From: Hydractinia symbiolongicarpus
Taxonomy: Eukaryota; Cnidaria; Hydrozoa; Anthoathecata; Hydractiniidae
Length of the DNA stretch: 64,000 nucleotides
Assembly (NCBI RefSeq): GCF_029227915.1
Contig: NC_079879.1
Span: 2,232,001-2,296,000, forward strand
Reading direction: 5' to 3'
The position numbers and the translations under genes are program-made. The notes under the pieces were generated by a model. It saw nothing but the letters and a program-made list of their open reading frames with translations. It did no database searches and was not told the DNA's origin. This document shows, piece by piece, positions 1-7,783 of this stretch. The number at the start of each line of letters is the position of its first letter. The first letter of the stretch is position 1.

Positions 1-964
1 TAGGTTGCATCGCTTTTAACAGTGAAACGATTGACTGTGGGACTTAATTGCACTGATTTTGGACTTTGACCTTATAAATGTTATAAATAAAACAATTGGA
101 CTACAAGAAATAACATTCTTCTTAATTTGACATGATTGCTGGAACTCAGTGATTACACAGGTCACTGTGGTAGCGCTTTAATGAAAAATTTAGATAAATA
201 AGTCATTTTGTACTGTGGGACTAATCGTAGTCGTTAGCGCGCGCTGAAAAAGTAGAGACAGTTTCAAAAACTACATTTCATTGACTTTCTAACAGTATCA
301 GTCGGCTTGAGTTACAACGGTTTCGTCACATATTCGTACCAACATTCATTTTGCGATGTTTTTCTGATATTACTAGGTTGCATCGCTTTTAACAGTGAAA
401 CGATTGACGGTGGGACTTAATTGAACTGATTTTGGACTTTGACCTTATAAATGTTATAAATAAAACAATTGGACTACAAGAAATAACATTCTTCTTAATT
501 TGACATGATTGCTGGAACTCAGTGATTACACAGGTCACTGTGGTAGCGCTTTAATGAAAAATTTAGATAAATAAGTCATTTTGTACTGTGGGACTAATCG
601 TAGTCGTTAGCGCGCGCAGAAGAAATAGAGACAGTTTCAAGAACTACATTTCATTGACTTTCTAACAGTATCAGTCCGCTTGAGTTACAACTGTTCCGTC
701 ACATATTCGTACCAACAAGTATTTAGAGATAATTTTCTGATATTACTATGATGCATCGCTTTTAACAATGAAGCGATTGACTGTGGGACTTAATTGAACT
801 GATTTTGGAGTTTGACCTTATAAATGTGATAAATGACACAATTTGACTCCAAGAAATAACATTTTCCTTAATTTGACACGATTGCCGGAACTCAGCGATT
901 GCACTGGGCTCTGTGATGGGGCTTCATATAAAAATTTGGATATATTAGTAATTTTGTAATGTGG
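1..964. repeat. satellite array, left flank (~373-bp monomers)
   Basis: About two and a half head-to-tail copies of the satellite that fills most of the window. The landmark TAGGTTGCATCGC recurs at about 1, 374 and 747 (last copy mutated), giving a 373-bp period. Each monomer also holds TTGCGTCAC-type, GCGCGCGCT and TTTAGATAAATAAGTC landmarks. The third copy is the most diverged and is interrupted at 964 by the Polinton-like element. No coding potential is seen. Confidence 0.95.
960..964. repeat. target-site duplication, left copy (TGTGG)
   Basis: TGTGG precedes the left TIR and recurs right after the right TIR at 12476-12480. In uninterrupted monomers the site reads TGTGGGACCAATC, so removing the element plus one TGTGG restores a normal monomer. 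Five bases match; canonical Polintons duplicate 6 bp, and the sixth base on either side does not match here. Confidence 0.8.
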
Positions 965-1165
965 AGAGATAGGGAAATGCCGATGTTAGGACAAAATCCG
1001 TTAGTACTTTACCATTTTACTTCAAATCATGGATCATACCCGTTAAATCAACGATAGAAGGATTTTTGTCCCCCATTCCCCAATCCCCCTGGGCCCCCCA
1101 CCCCATTACAGTGATAGGATTTAACTGTGTCTATAATGACCTCTAGCGTACGTAGTAATACCATC
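965..1165 (+). repeat. left terminal inverted repeat (~201 bp)
   Basis: The reverse complement of 12274-12475, with about 13 differences counted by eye (~94% identity), including one G-run length difference and a small cluster of four changes. Homology stops at TACCATC (1159-1165). The last ~14 codons and the stop (1121-1123) of the polymerase reading frame lie inside it, as does a C-rich tract (1070-1104). Confidence 0.92.
1070..1104 (-). other. potential G-quadruplex tract in left TIR
   Basis: The plus strand has C runs at 1070-1074, 1078-1081, 1085-1089, 1094-1099 and 1101-1104, so the minus strand has five G runs of at least four with short loops. It is the inverted counterpart of 12335-12370. 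A quadruplex is predicted from pattern only. Confidence 0.6.
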
Positions 1166-1543
1166 TTCTAAAATTATACGCTTATCATCATCTGCATTTA
1201 GAGCGAGTTTGTTTGTTTTTACCGTGTGAATATCATGCTTAATGGATCGAAAGGTCATTTGGGTTCTGTAAACATTTACACCCTCGAACAAGCATCTCTT
1301 ATAATCATCAAAACCTATGGTCTTCTTCACCACACATTTCTTGACTCCTTTGCACTTCTTGTCTTCTTTTCCGTCTAGCTGTTTATTAGCATAATTCTTC
1401 GCTCTTAGAGCGACAAACTCCGTCATTACCTTACCACCTAACTCATCCTTCATCCGACCTATGATCTTTTTATTCAAACCTAATGGTAGAGGTCTACTAT
1501 CTCTTATCGTACCCTGAAGTGTCAAATCTCGTCGGCACATCAT
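1121..1543 (-). pseudogene. PolB C-terminal fragment, out of frame with the main polymerase ORF
   Basis: This frame continues the polymerase thumb/C-terminal region after the main ORF stops at 1497. It holds the DSRPLPLG stretch, a MKDELGGKVMTEFVALRAK segment typical of Polinton-type polymerases just after motif C, and a basic Cys/Lys-rich stretch. Homology-like sequence starts around 1505, so the nominal ATG at 1543 merely overlaps the other frame. The two frames are related by a single extra base (or equivalent) near 1497-1508. The fragment ends with TAA at 1121-1123 inside the TIR. It is most likely one polymerase gene broken by one indel; an assembly error is possible. Confidence 0.85.
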
Positions 1544-4500
1544 CAGCGATATCTTTGTAGAAGTCGTTGGTTTTGATGTGGTACGCGAATGAATCTGTAT
1601 CCATGTAGCAAAGCTTCACATCCCCACCATATTTTGGTCTCATGTAATCATAGTGAAACTCATACATAACTATCTTCGATAGATGGAGGATCGCCTGTCC
1701 TAGGTAGATTGGCTTGTTCAGTTTGATCTTGATCTTGGACATCTCTATGCCCATCAGTGTTTCCGAGAAACAGATAGCACCCTTGAAGTTGGGCTTCATA
1801 ACCAGCTTCTCATATTGTTCTTTCTTGGTAGCCAAGCGTATGTCTTTGTGTCTACGTTGATTCTCCATAGTTTTACCAAAGACTGAATTGTTCATCAGCT
1901 TAAAAAAGTCCTTTTTGAAGTCATTCGTTGATTTGGTACGCAGATCGGTATTGAAATCAATATAAGGTTTCAACCATGCGCTTTGCTTAAACCTCAGTAC
2001 CTTATGAACCTTCCCAAGAATGAGACCGTGCTTCAACGCTTGATCAAGTGCACGGATGTGAATGACATAGTTCTTCTTGTCCGAAAGACACGGTGTCAGC
2101 TTTTCGACGTCATTAATCACCTTCCTCTCAGGCATGAAAGGAAGATCGTTATGTGTGTCATGAAGCTCCCGCGGATATCTTGCATCAACCTCAAGTAAAT
2201 AACCATATTTACCATTTTCTGCAGCCAACTTTGAAATGAGTTTAGCGATAAATTTACTAGCATCATCCCACTCAAACCCTCCAGTTGGCAGCTTCTGTAT
2301 CATAGCCCATCCATACAGATTGTTAGCATCTAGGTATTGTAGATAGGTGGTCTCTTCAGAAGTATTATACATCTCACCCATATATGGGTTATTGGCCTTG
2401 GCGTGTCTATGAACAGCCTGACAGAGACCGCCCCTAATACCCCTCTCCATGAAGAGTAACATATTCATATCGGACAACAAATCTAGCTCAACATCTGTCT
2501 TTTTCAGACATGCCTGCCAGGCTAATCCCGGAGCCGTGTAAAAATGTGAAGGATCCAGTTTATAGTTTGTCAAGCATGTTTCCCTAAAAGTCTCAAAAAC
2601 ATCAGAAAGCAATAGAACGTCTGTCTTAAGATAGATATCATGATAAGCACCCATATTTTCAACTTCCATGTCCTTCCACACCTTCTGGGCATGCGCATAA
2701 TCGGCATCACTGATACCATTCATGTTCAACTTGCTATAAAAGTCATCTTTCAACGGAAGCTTAGTTTCATTAAACCTATCGAATGAATCAACATATTCAT
2801 ATGGGTATACACCCTTTCTTCTCATTATTTCGAATTGCTCATCATCATTGAAGAATTTTCGAAGATTTTTACACTGATCATCAGAGAGATTGTTTACCAA
2901 CTTATCCAGGCTACTAGCCATGAAACAAACCGAATCGATGAATCTTAATTTTATCTTTTTGGCTTTAGTCTCTCTATTTTTGTCAATGTATTCACCAACC
3001 TTAACATCCGTCGAGAAAGAGATATATTTCTCCTTATTTTCGGCAATGACGCTTATACCTTCCTCTCCATGCTGTTTAGCAAGCTCCTTGATGAATAGGC
3101 GTGCGTCATATCCACTCAGGTTATGGAAGACAACCGGAATATAATTAGGCACTTTGTATCGGATATTACATTCTCGATGGGCAGCCCCGCGAAACTTACC
3201 GGTGAAATGGCAGTGATCCCTAACCTTGATGTCATCCTTGTCATCAAATTCTTCCATGCAAATGTGGCACACCCTGGCTCTCTTGAAACTGTCACGCTCC
3301 TCTTCCGTCAGTGGATCCATTGCTTTCTGAGGAAACATGTTATATAACCTTTTCGCCTCAGAAACTACATGGTCAACAAATCGTGAAACACAGTCCTCAC
3401 CGCTGTAAAGCGTCAGAGGGTTCGAAACTTCACCATGAGCAAATTTGCTATAACAACAGAAACCCGTGGGAACATGTTTACCAACTTTCTCGGTAGATGA
3501 TCCACATTTTCTCTCTTCTTCGGGCAACTCTTTTGTGAAAGCTTCGAAATCGGCATACATGATAAATGGAGCTTTGAGCTGAAACTTACCATCAGTGAAG
3601 GTTAAGGTGCTACCCTCCTCAGGGAGTTGAATCTTAGCGGCATCGTTATTCTTGCAATACTCAAAGTGCTCATCCCTTTTCTGTTCGCTTAAGAATCCAT
3701 TTAGACAATTCAAGCAATAATACTCCTTATGTTCATGCTTTGAGTTGGCCTTGCTCAGGACACCGCTCAAGTTCTTAACAGCGATATAATGTCTTTTATC
3801 CCCCTCACACAGTAAAAACAAAACAACCGTCTCCTTACGATCCAGATGCTTTGACTTGCGACACATGTAGATACCTTCTCTCTTATCCTTTGTCAAAACA
3901 TGCACAGCAACATCGGGGTTCCTTCTCTCAAACAAATCTATTTTATTTAGCGCCATTGGGAAAGTTAGACCATCCCAATTATACTTGCCTTCAAACTTCT
4001 TAAGAATTGAGATACGCTCAGGATGATTATTGATCAGATTGTGGTTAAGCGCACCGATAATAGCCCATCTGAAACATTCATCATCATCCTCGTTATGGGG
4101 GTTAATCACAGATCGCTTTCCACTGAAATTCTTGGGTAGCGGCAAATAAGAACTACCTCTGGTTAATTTAAGTTTATGAAAGTCCACATGCATATGTAGG
4201 ATCCTTTCGATTGTGAACCCGCTGGCGGGTAGAGCAGGGTTTTCAATCTGCTCGATTATCTTATTACACATCCGATCGAAAACATCGGAAATGTCATCGT
4301 GGGCGTGCAGTATCTCCATATAGCTATTGAACGCTTTATCGACATACATTACTATGGATTCAGGATTATATAAGTCCTCATTGGATAAATCATCCCTTAC
4401 CCACCTCACCCACAAGGTCGCCTGAGTCTTCAAAGACTTCTTCTGCCCGAGCACGTCACCCATCAACCTCTTGACGATAGGATGAACCTTTTTCAAAAAT

Positions 4501-4883
4501 ACCCTGATATTCTTCTCAACGTCAGGGTTTATCTTAAACCTTTTGTAGGAACCTACAAACGCTTCCTCAATAGGGGTATATGGGTTTTCCTCATCACTCT
4601 TCTTCTGGTTTTCATTTAGTTCCTTCAAAACATTATTATAGCGTCTTTTCTGTTCTTCATCGATTACACCTTCTAGTTCTTTTTTGTTTGATTGGAACAA
4701 GTTTATAATTTTATTGACACCTTTTTTCACAGATTGAAGTCCATCAGGAATATTTTTAGGTAAAGCTTTTGTAAACTTTTTCCCTGAGTCGATAAAATTA
4801 GAAACCATTCTCTTTCCCGTCTTAGAAGAGCTTACCACACGCTTGAAAGTTTTGGTTACCGCATTTTGAACAACCTTTTCCAC
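1497..4883 (-). CDS. polB: protein-primed-type family B DNA polymerase (PolB), main frame
   Basis: This is the replicative polymerase of the element: 1128 codons from a GTG at 4883, with the first in-frame ATG at 4808 (codon 26). Motifs seen, in order: a C2H2/C-type finger around 389-410; Exo I YADFE (D445, E447); a Cys/His insert at 539-572 (CHIC, then RDHCHFTGKFRGAAH and CN); Exo II NLSGYD (588-593); Exo III YLKTD (751-755); motif A LDANNLYG (D852); motif B KLMNNSVFG (996-1003); and motif C YMDTDS (D1095, D1097). Catalytic residues are present, so the core looks intact. The N-terminal 250 residues are basic and of unknown fold. The frame ends at TAG 1497, about 30 residues past motif C, where an indel throws the C-terminus into another frame (1121-1543). 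It overlaps the upstream SAP ORF by 62 nt, so its true start, or a fusion to that ORF, is unresolved. Confidence 0.93.
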   Translation of the reverse strand: MEKVVQNAVTKTFKRVVSSSKTGKRMVSNFIDSGKKFTKALPKNIPDGLQSVKKGVNKIINLFQSNKKELEGVIDEEQKRRYNNVLKELNENQKKSDEENPYTPIEEAFVGSYKRFKINPDVEKNIRVFLKKVHPIVKRLMGDVLGQKKSLKTQATLWVRWVRDDLSNEDLYNPESIVMYVDKAFNSYMEILHAHDDISDVFDRMCNKIIEQIENPALPASGFTIERILHMHVDFHKLKLTRGSSYLPLPKNFSGKRSVINPHNEDDDECFRWAIIGALNHNLINNHPERISILKKFEGKYNWDGLTFPMALNKIDLFERRNPDVAVHVLTKDKREGIYMCRKSKHLDRKETVVLFLLCEGDKRHYIAVKNLSGVLSKANSKHEHKEYYCLNCLNGFLSEQKRDEHFEYCKNNDAAKIQLPEEGSTLTFTDGKFQLKAPFIMYADFEAFTKELPEEERKCGSSTEKVGKHVPTGFCCYSKFAHGEVSNPLTLYSGEDCVSRFVDHVVSEAKRLYNMFPQKAMDPLTEEERDSFKRARVCHICMEEFDDKDDIKVRDHCHFTGKFRGAAHRECNIRYKVPNYIPVVFHNLSGYDARLFIKELAKQHGEEGISVIAENKEKYISFSTDVKVGEYIDKNRETKAKKIKLRFIDSVCFMASSLDKLVNNLSDDQCKNLRKFFNDDEQFEIMRRKGVYPYEYVDSFDRFNETKLPLKDDFYSKLNMNGISDADYAHAQKVWKDMEVENMGAYHDIYLKTDVLLLSDVFETFRETCLTNYKLDPSHFYTAPGLAWQACLKKTDVELDLLSDMNMLLFMERGIRGGLCQAVHRHAKANNPYMGEMYNTSEETTYLQYLDANNLYGWAMIQKLPTGGFEWDDASKFIAKLISKLAAENGKYGYLLEVDARYPRELHDTHNDLPFMPERKVINDVEKLTPCLSDKKNYVIHIRALDQALKHGLILGKVHKVLRFKQSAWLKPYIDFNTDLRTKSTNDFKKDFFKLMNNSVFGKTMENQRRHKDIRLATKKEQYEKLVMKPNFKGAICFSETLMGIEMSKIKIKLNKPIYLGQAILHLSKIVMYEFHYDYMRPKYGGDVKLCYMDTDSFAYHIKTNDFYKDIADDVPTRFDTSGYDKR

Positions 4884-5160
4884 TATTAATAAGACCTTGG
4901 AGAAGTGCGTTTCTAAGAGTTGGCACAGGTCTAGTGGGTCTAGGCGCCGGTACGGGTCTAAGCACCGGTACGGGTCTAGTGGGTCTCGGCGCCAGTACTG
5001 GTTTGGTGGGTCTCGGCACGGGTACCGGTCTAATTGGTGCTGACACGGTAGTGGGTGTCAATAATTTGATCAGATCGGCCATTCTGAGCCTTGAGTAGCC
5101 ACGTAGGCCGCGTTCTCTAGCGAGAACTCTCAATTCAACAACGGTATTTCGTGAAGTCAT
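4822..5160 (-). CDS. SAP-like, Pro/Arg-rich small protein upstream of PolB
   Basis: 112 codons from ATG 5160. Residues ~5-35 (VVELRVLARERGLRGYSRLR followed by MADLIKLL) fit a SAP/Rho-N-like helix-extended-loop-helix nucleic-acid-binding motif. Residues ~40-82 are an imperfect RPVPxPRPT tandem repeat, probably disordered. The C-terminus has a short C-x2-C-x8-C stretch. A TATAAA lies about 20 nt upstream of the ATG. The last 62 nt overlap the start of the PolB frame in another phase, and the PolB frame is open upstream through the overlap. It is either a separate protein or the N-terminal head of PolB separated by a frameshift. The DNA-binding role is inferred from the motif. Confidence 0.7.
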   Translation of the reverse strand: MTSRNTVVELRVLARERGLRGYSRLRMADLIKLLTPTTVSAPIRPVPVPRPTKPVLAPRPTRPVPVLRPVPAPRPTRPVPTLRNALLQGLINSGKGCSKCGNQNFQACGKLF

Positions 5161-5179
5161 ATTGGTTTGTGATATACGA

Positions 5180-5185
5180 TTTATA
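5180..5185 (-). promoter_or_regulatory. TATA-box-like site upstream of the SAP/PolB unit
   Basis: The minus strand reads TATAAA, about 20 nt before the ATG at 5160. The 5161-5261 spacer is AT-rich with a T-run and a GATCT...AGATC pair. TATA motifs are common by chance in such sequence. Confidence 0.4.
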
Positions 5186-5261
5186 GACCTTTAAGATCTT
5201 TTTTTTTCAATTTTTCGAGATCCGAGCTCAAAACAAAATAGCAATCTGAACCCCCAACAAA

Positions 5262-5693
5262 TCAATTATATTGTCTAATGACAAGATCGATGGATGCGCG
5301 ACATATGGGGCATTTATCTCCCCCCGATTTCAATATAGATGCGCACGATAAACAGCAGCAAAATTGCCCGGTGTTCCCATGAACAATTGTCGCTTCCTTT
5401 CGTTGCGAATAGCAAATTATACATTTTTCCGATTCATCCAAGGTATCAATGTCATAGTCTAGAATAGCCGGCTGATGCGGCTCGATTGGATCCGGTACGA
5501 GTCTAGATCCACCGGATCTCGGAGCTGATATATTGCCCATCGGATGAAAGAATCCCGGGTACTCGTCATCCGTATCATCATCGATATCCTCATCCATGTC
5601 CTCATCCGTATCAAAGACGGAATCGGAGTCATGAAGCGAACCGTCGTCGCTTTCCCCGGCGAGATGTCTTAATTCAGCAACCGTATTTGTCAT
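5262..5693 (-). CDS. acidic protein with C-terminal MDM2-type RING finger
   Basis: 143 residues from ATG 5693; the frame is open to a GTG at 5717, but ATG is preferred. The N-terminus (TNTVAELRHLAGE) looks like the first helix of the neighbouring SAP-like ORFs, cut short. Residues ~13-45 are a strongly acidic Asp/Glu/Ser tract. Residues ~91-143 form a RING: C91, C94, H105, a CCC triplet at 112-114, C117, C128 and C131 in CPICR, then a short tail ending RQYN at the C-terminus. The spacing and the TIVHGNTG stretch resemble the RING of MDM2/MDMX, and the acidic tract before the RING adds to the resemblance. From memory MDM2 has a second zinc-binding His just after GxTG; here that position is Gln, with extra Cys nearby. 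By family knowledge it would be a RING E3 ubiquitin ligase or a dimerising partner. A host target is unknown. Confidence 0.82.
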   Translation of the reverse strand: MTNTVAELRHLAGESDDGSLHDSDSVFDTDEDMDEDIDDDTDDEYPGFFHPMGNISAPRSGGSRLVPDPIEPHQPAILDYDIDTLDESEKCIICYSQRKEATIVHGNTGQFCCCLSCASILKSGGDKCPICRASIDLVIRQYN

Positions 5694-5709
5694 ATCGGGT
5701 TCTCTAGGT

Positions 5710-5886
5710 CTAGGCACCAGTACTATTGATCAATTTAGCTTTATTCATTCCATAAATATACATAATCCCACGGGATTTAGCCACTTCTCTCAACTCTTTG
5801 AGTTTCATTAATTTGTAGTCGGATACACCACCATTGGTGGTATCACAATGTAGATCAGTTTGAGTAGCCACGTCAGACATCTTCAT
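5710..5886 (-). CDS. short SAP-like ORF upstream of the RING gene
   Basis: 58 codons from ATG 5886 (a second ATG in frame at 5880) to TAG 5710-5712. Residues ~25-55 (LMKLKELREVAKSRGIMYIY followed by GMNKAKLI) fit a SAP-like motif. It ends where the RING frame begins in another phase, and that frame starts with a Pro/Arg stretch like the linker of the second SAP ORF. This may therefore once have been the N-terminal head of the RING protein, separated by an indel. It could also be a free SAP peptide. Confidence 0.6.
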   Translation of the reverse strand: MKMSDVATQTDLHCDTTNGGVSDYKLMKLKELREVAKSRGIMYIYGMNKAKLINSTGA

Positions 5887-5973
5887 ATATAATCAGTAAA
5901 AATACTTTTAAGCACTTTTATCGTACTACATCATAACAAAAAGGAGATAAATTAAGGTGTGCATAAATAAATC
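5887..5973. promoter_or_regulatory. divergent promoter between SAP/RING genes and integrase
   Basis: An 87-bp AT-rich spacer between minus-strand ATG 5886 and plus-strand ATG 5974. TATATA-like sequence abuts the minus ATG, and CATAAATAAATC precedes the plus ATG. The role is inferred from the divergent layout. Confidence 0.5.
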
Positions 5974-6951
5974 ATGTCAAAACTTCAAGAGACTTACTAT
6001 TAAACTCAAAATTTATGGAAAGGACAAAAGGCTGTTCAGAATTTAGGAGGATTCGGTTTCAAGCCAAAGGAGATTAAGAAGTGGCTATCAAAACAAGCAT
6101 TTTGGCAAGTACATTTACCCGCCCCAAAACATGTTGAAAGACCACATTACGAAGTTACCACCCCCAATGATTTACATCAATTCGATTCATTGTACATGCC
6201 CGGTGACATACTGCATGGTAATAAATATAAGTACATTTTGTCGAGAATCGATGCTGCTTCCAGATACAAAGTAGCCCGACCTTTGAGGAGTAAGAAAGCC
6301 AAAGAGGTTGCCGCTATGATTGAGGACATCTACAAGGCAGGACCATTAACTTATCCGAAAACTTTCCAATGTGATAACGGTTCAGAATTCAAAGCAGATG
6401 TATCAAAATTGTTGGAGAAGCATAAGGTTGAAATTAAAAGGGCGACTACAAAATATAAACATACGCACGCAGCTTTTGTTGAGGCGTTGAACAAGATACT
6501 TGCGGAAAATTTATTCAAAATACAAGATGCCCAAGAACTGAATGATTCGGAAAAGGTATCATCCACATGGGTTAAGAATCTGTATAAACTGATTGATAGG
6601 CTAAACGATACAAAGACGCAGATGATTGGTATGAAACCAAAAGATGCTATTATAATGAAAGAGGTGCCTTTGGTTAATCAAGAGAGTTATCCTTATGAAG
6701 TAGAATTACCTAAAGATGGCTTGTATAGATATTTACTGCAACCCGGTGAAGAGCATGATGATGGGCGGAGACGGGCAACCGATAGAATATGGTCGAAAAA
6801 CACATATAGATTGCGTGAGGTAATAGCGCAACCCGGTAATCGTGTAATGTACTATGTTCAAGACGGACCCAGACGGGCTTTTGTAAAAGAGGAATTGATG
6901 TTAATACCTGAAGATACAGATTTATCTCCTGATTATGTGCAAGGTTGGTGA
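5974..6951 (+). pseudogene. int: Polinton-type retroviral-like integrase, with a premature stop
   Basis: The enzyme family joins element ends to target DNA. The frame begins at ATG 5974, runs nine codons, meets TAA at 6001-6003 and then stays open to TGA 6949-6951. Without the stop it is 325 residues. The rve catalytic core is visible: first Asp in QFDSLYMP (D71), second in QCDNGSEF (D134), Glu in FVEAL (E170). I count 35 residues between the second Asp and the Glu, so D,D(35)E. The C-terminal third has an SH3/chromo-like beta-rich stretch (RATDRIWSKNTYRLREV). No other ATG precedes the first catalytic Asp, so initiation downstream would lose it. The single nonsense codon marks it as inactive or miscalled. 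Codons ~10-70, including a LWKGQKAVQNLG stretch, are in the same frame. Confidence 0.9.
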
Positions 6952-6982
6952 GGGGGACGAAGTCATGACAATGACAAAAAGT

Positions 6983-7007
6983 ATCTTTACCTGTTTCTGG
7001 TAAAGAT
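6983..7007. terminator. perfect hairpin 32 nt after the integrase stop
   Basis: ATCTTTACC, loop TGTTTCT, GGTAAAGAT: a 9-bp perfect stem with a 7-nt loop. It lies between the convergent integrase (+) and the 189-residue gene (-). A role in 3'-end formation is inferred by analogy with hairpin-marked transcript ends in some large DNA viruses. Confidence 0.55.
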
Positions 7008-7013
7008 GATTGT

Positions 7014-7076
7014 GCCGGGGATTGCGCGGGCGGTCGGCAGGTAGGGCCGCTATGGCTCAGTCGGACGATCGCGCCA
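7014..7076 (+). other. GC-rich island with a tRNA A-box-like motif
   Basis: A conspicuously GC-rich patch in AT-rich surroundings. It contains GGCCGCTATGGCTCAGTCGG (7045-7064), whose TGGCTCAGTCGG matches the pol III A-box pattern TRGCNNAGYNGG. No B box or foldable tRNA body follows, so it may be a fragment of a tRNA or tRNA-derived SINE, or chance. Confidence 0.3.
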
Positions 7077-7117
7077 CATAATATCTTAACCGCCTTACAT
7101 GTTAATTTTTCAAATAG

Positions 7118-7132
7118 CACATGAAATATGTG
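7118..7132. terminator. small hairpin after the 189-residue gene
   Basis: CACAT-GAAAT-ATGTG, a 5-bp stem about 30-45 nt beyond the minus-strand stop at 7164. It is short enough to arise by chance and is listed because every convergent gene end here has such a structure. Confidence 0.3.
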
Positions 7133-7163
7133 AGTGGTATACAGGCACACATTACGAATTTTG

Positions 7164-7733
7164 TTACTGATTTAACGTCTTTTTTAGACTTTGAACTTCC
7201 GACATTAAACTTTTTTCAAACTGATTGCGTGTTTCACTCTCCATCTTTCTATCTGTTTTGGTCATCTTTTCCAGAGCTTCGTAGTATATACCACACAAAG
7301 TTTGAAATTCCATTTGGCTAATGTTATCATCATTCGGTGCACAGAAATAGGAAGAGTTTCTAATCTCATCAACATACAATACTGTAGTATCGTATAATTT
7401 CTCAACTTTGTTGAGTTTCTTTCTATATTTATTAATATATTCCGAGATAATTTCACGGGAAACAGAGCTGGATGGCCCTATACCGAAAAATCCCATATAA
7501 ATGGGAATTCTAATAATGGTAGCGCTACAGACTATCGTACCAATACCGGTGGTAACGACCAAGTTTTCCGAGATGCTTAGTGCAATCGTTAATCGGTCTA
7601 GTGCTTTGTTGTATTTATACAACTTGCTGTCGAATTTATTTCGTAAATTTATCAGATCTTTAAGTTGAGAATTAACTAGCTTGTCTTGATCACTCGAATA
7701 ATCGGGGGTTGGATGAATATTAAGCTCGGCCAT
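7164..7733 (-). CDS. 189-residue protein with central hydrophobic hairpin
   Basis: An intact ORF from ATG 7733. The N-terminal helical charged part (~15-50) is followed by a hydrophobic stretch (~57-90: LVVTTGIGTIVCSATIIRIP, then IYMGFFGIG) that could form two membrane helices or a hairpin. A basic segment SEYINKYRKKLNKVEKL and C-terminal helices ending KMESETRNQFEKSLMSEVQ follow. I recognise the overall type from uncharacterised proteins in cnidarian Polinton-like elements (recollection, not a search). Function is unknown. Its start is only 50 bp from the divergent coiled-coil gene, implying a shared promoter. Confidence 0.8.
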   Translation of the reverse strand: MAELNIHPTPDYSSDQDKLVNSQLKDLINLRNKFDSKLYKYNKALDRLTIALSISENLVVTTGIGTIVCSATIIRIPIYMGFFGIGPSSSVSREIISEYINKYRKKLNKVEKLYDTTVLYVDEIRNSSYFCAPNDDNISQMEFQTLCGIYYEALEKMTKTDRKMESETRNQFEKSLMSEVQSLKKTLNQ

Positions 7734-7783
7734 TTTAGTTATTATCTTATTAAAAAGAAAAACTATCCTCTAAATAATAAAAA
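7734..7783. promoter_or_regulatory. 50-bp divergent promoter region
   Basis: Very AT-rich spacer between ATG 7733 (-) and ATG 7784 (+), with TAAATAATAAAAA just before the plus ATG. Shared promoter inferred from layout. Confidence 0.45.

Noticed and set aside
1497-1510. Programmed frameshift in PolB
   Set aside because: No clear slippery heptamer or downstream structure, and other genes of this copy also carry random lesions; mutation or sequencing error is simpler.
7045-7076. Functional tRNA gene
   Set aside because: Only an A-box-like stretch is present; no anticodon arm, T arm or B box follows.
6710-7150. Minus-strand ORF of 146 codons over the integrase end
   Set aside because: Shadow of the integrase C-terminus and the intergenic spacer; no recognisable motif.
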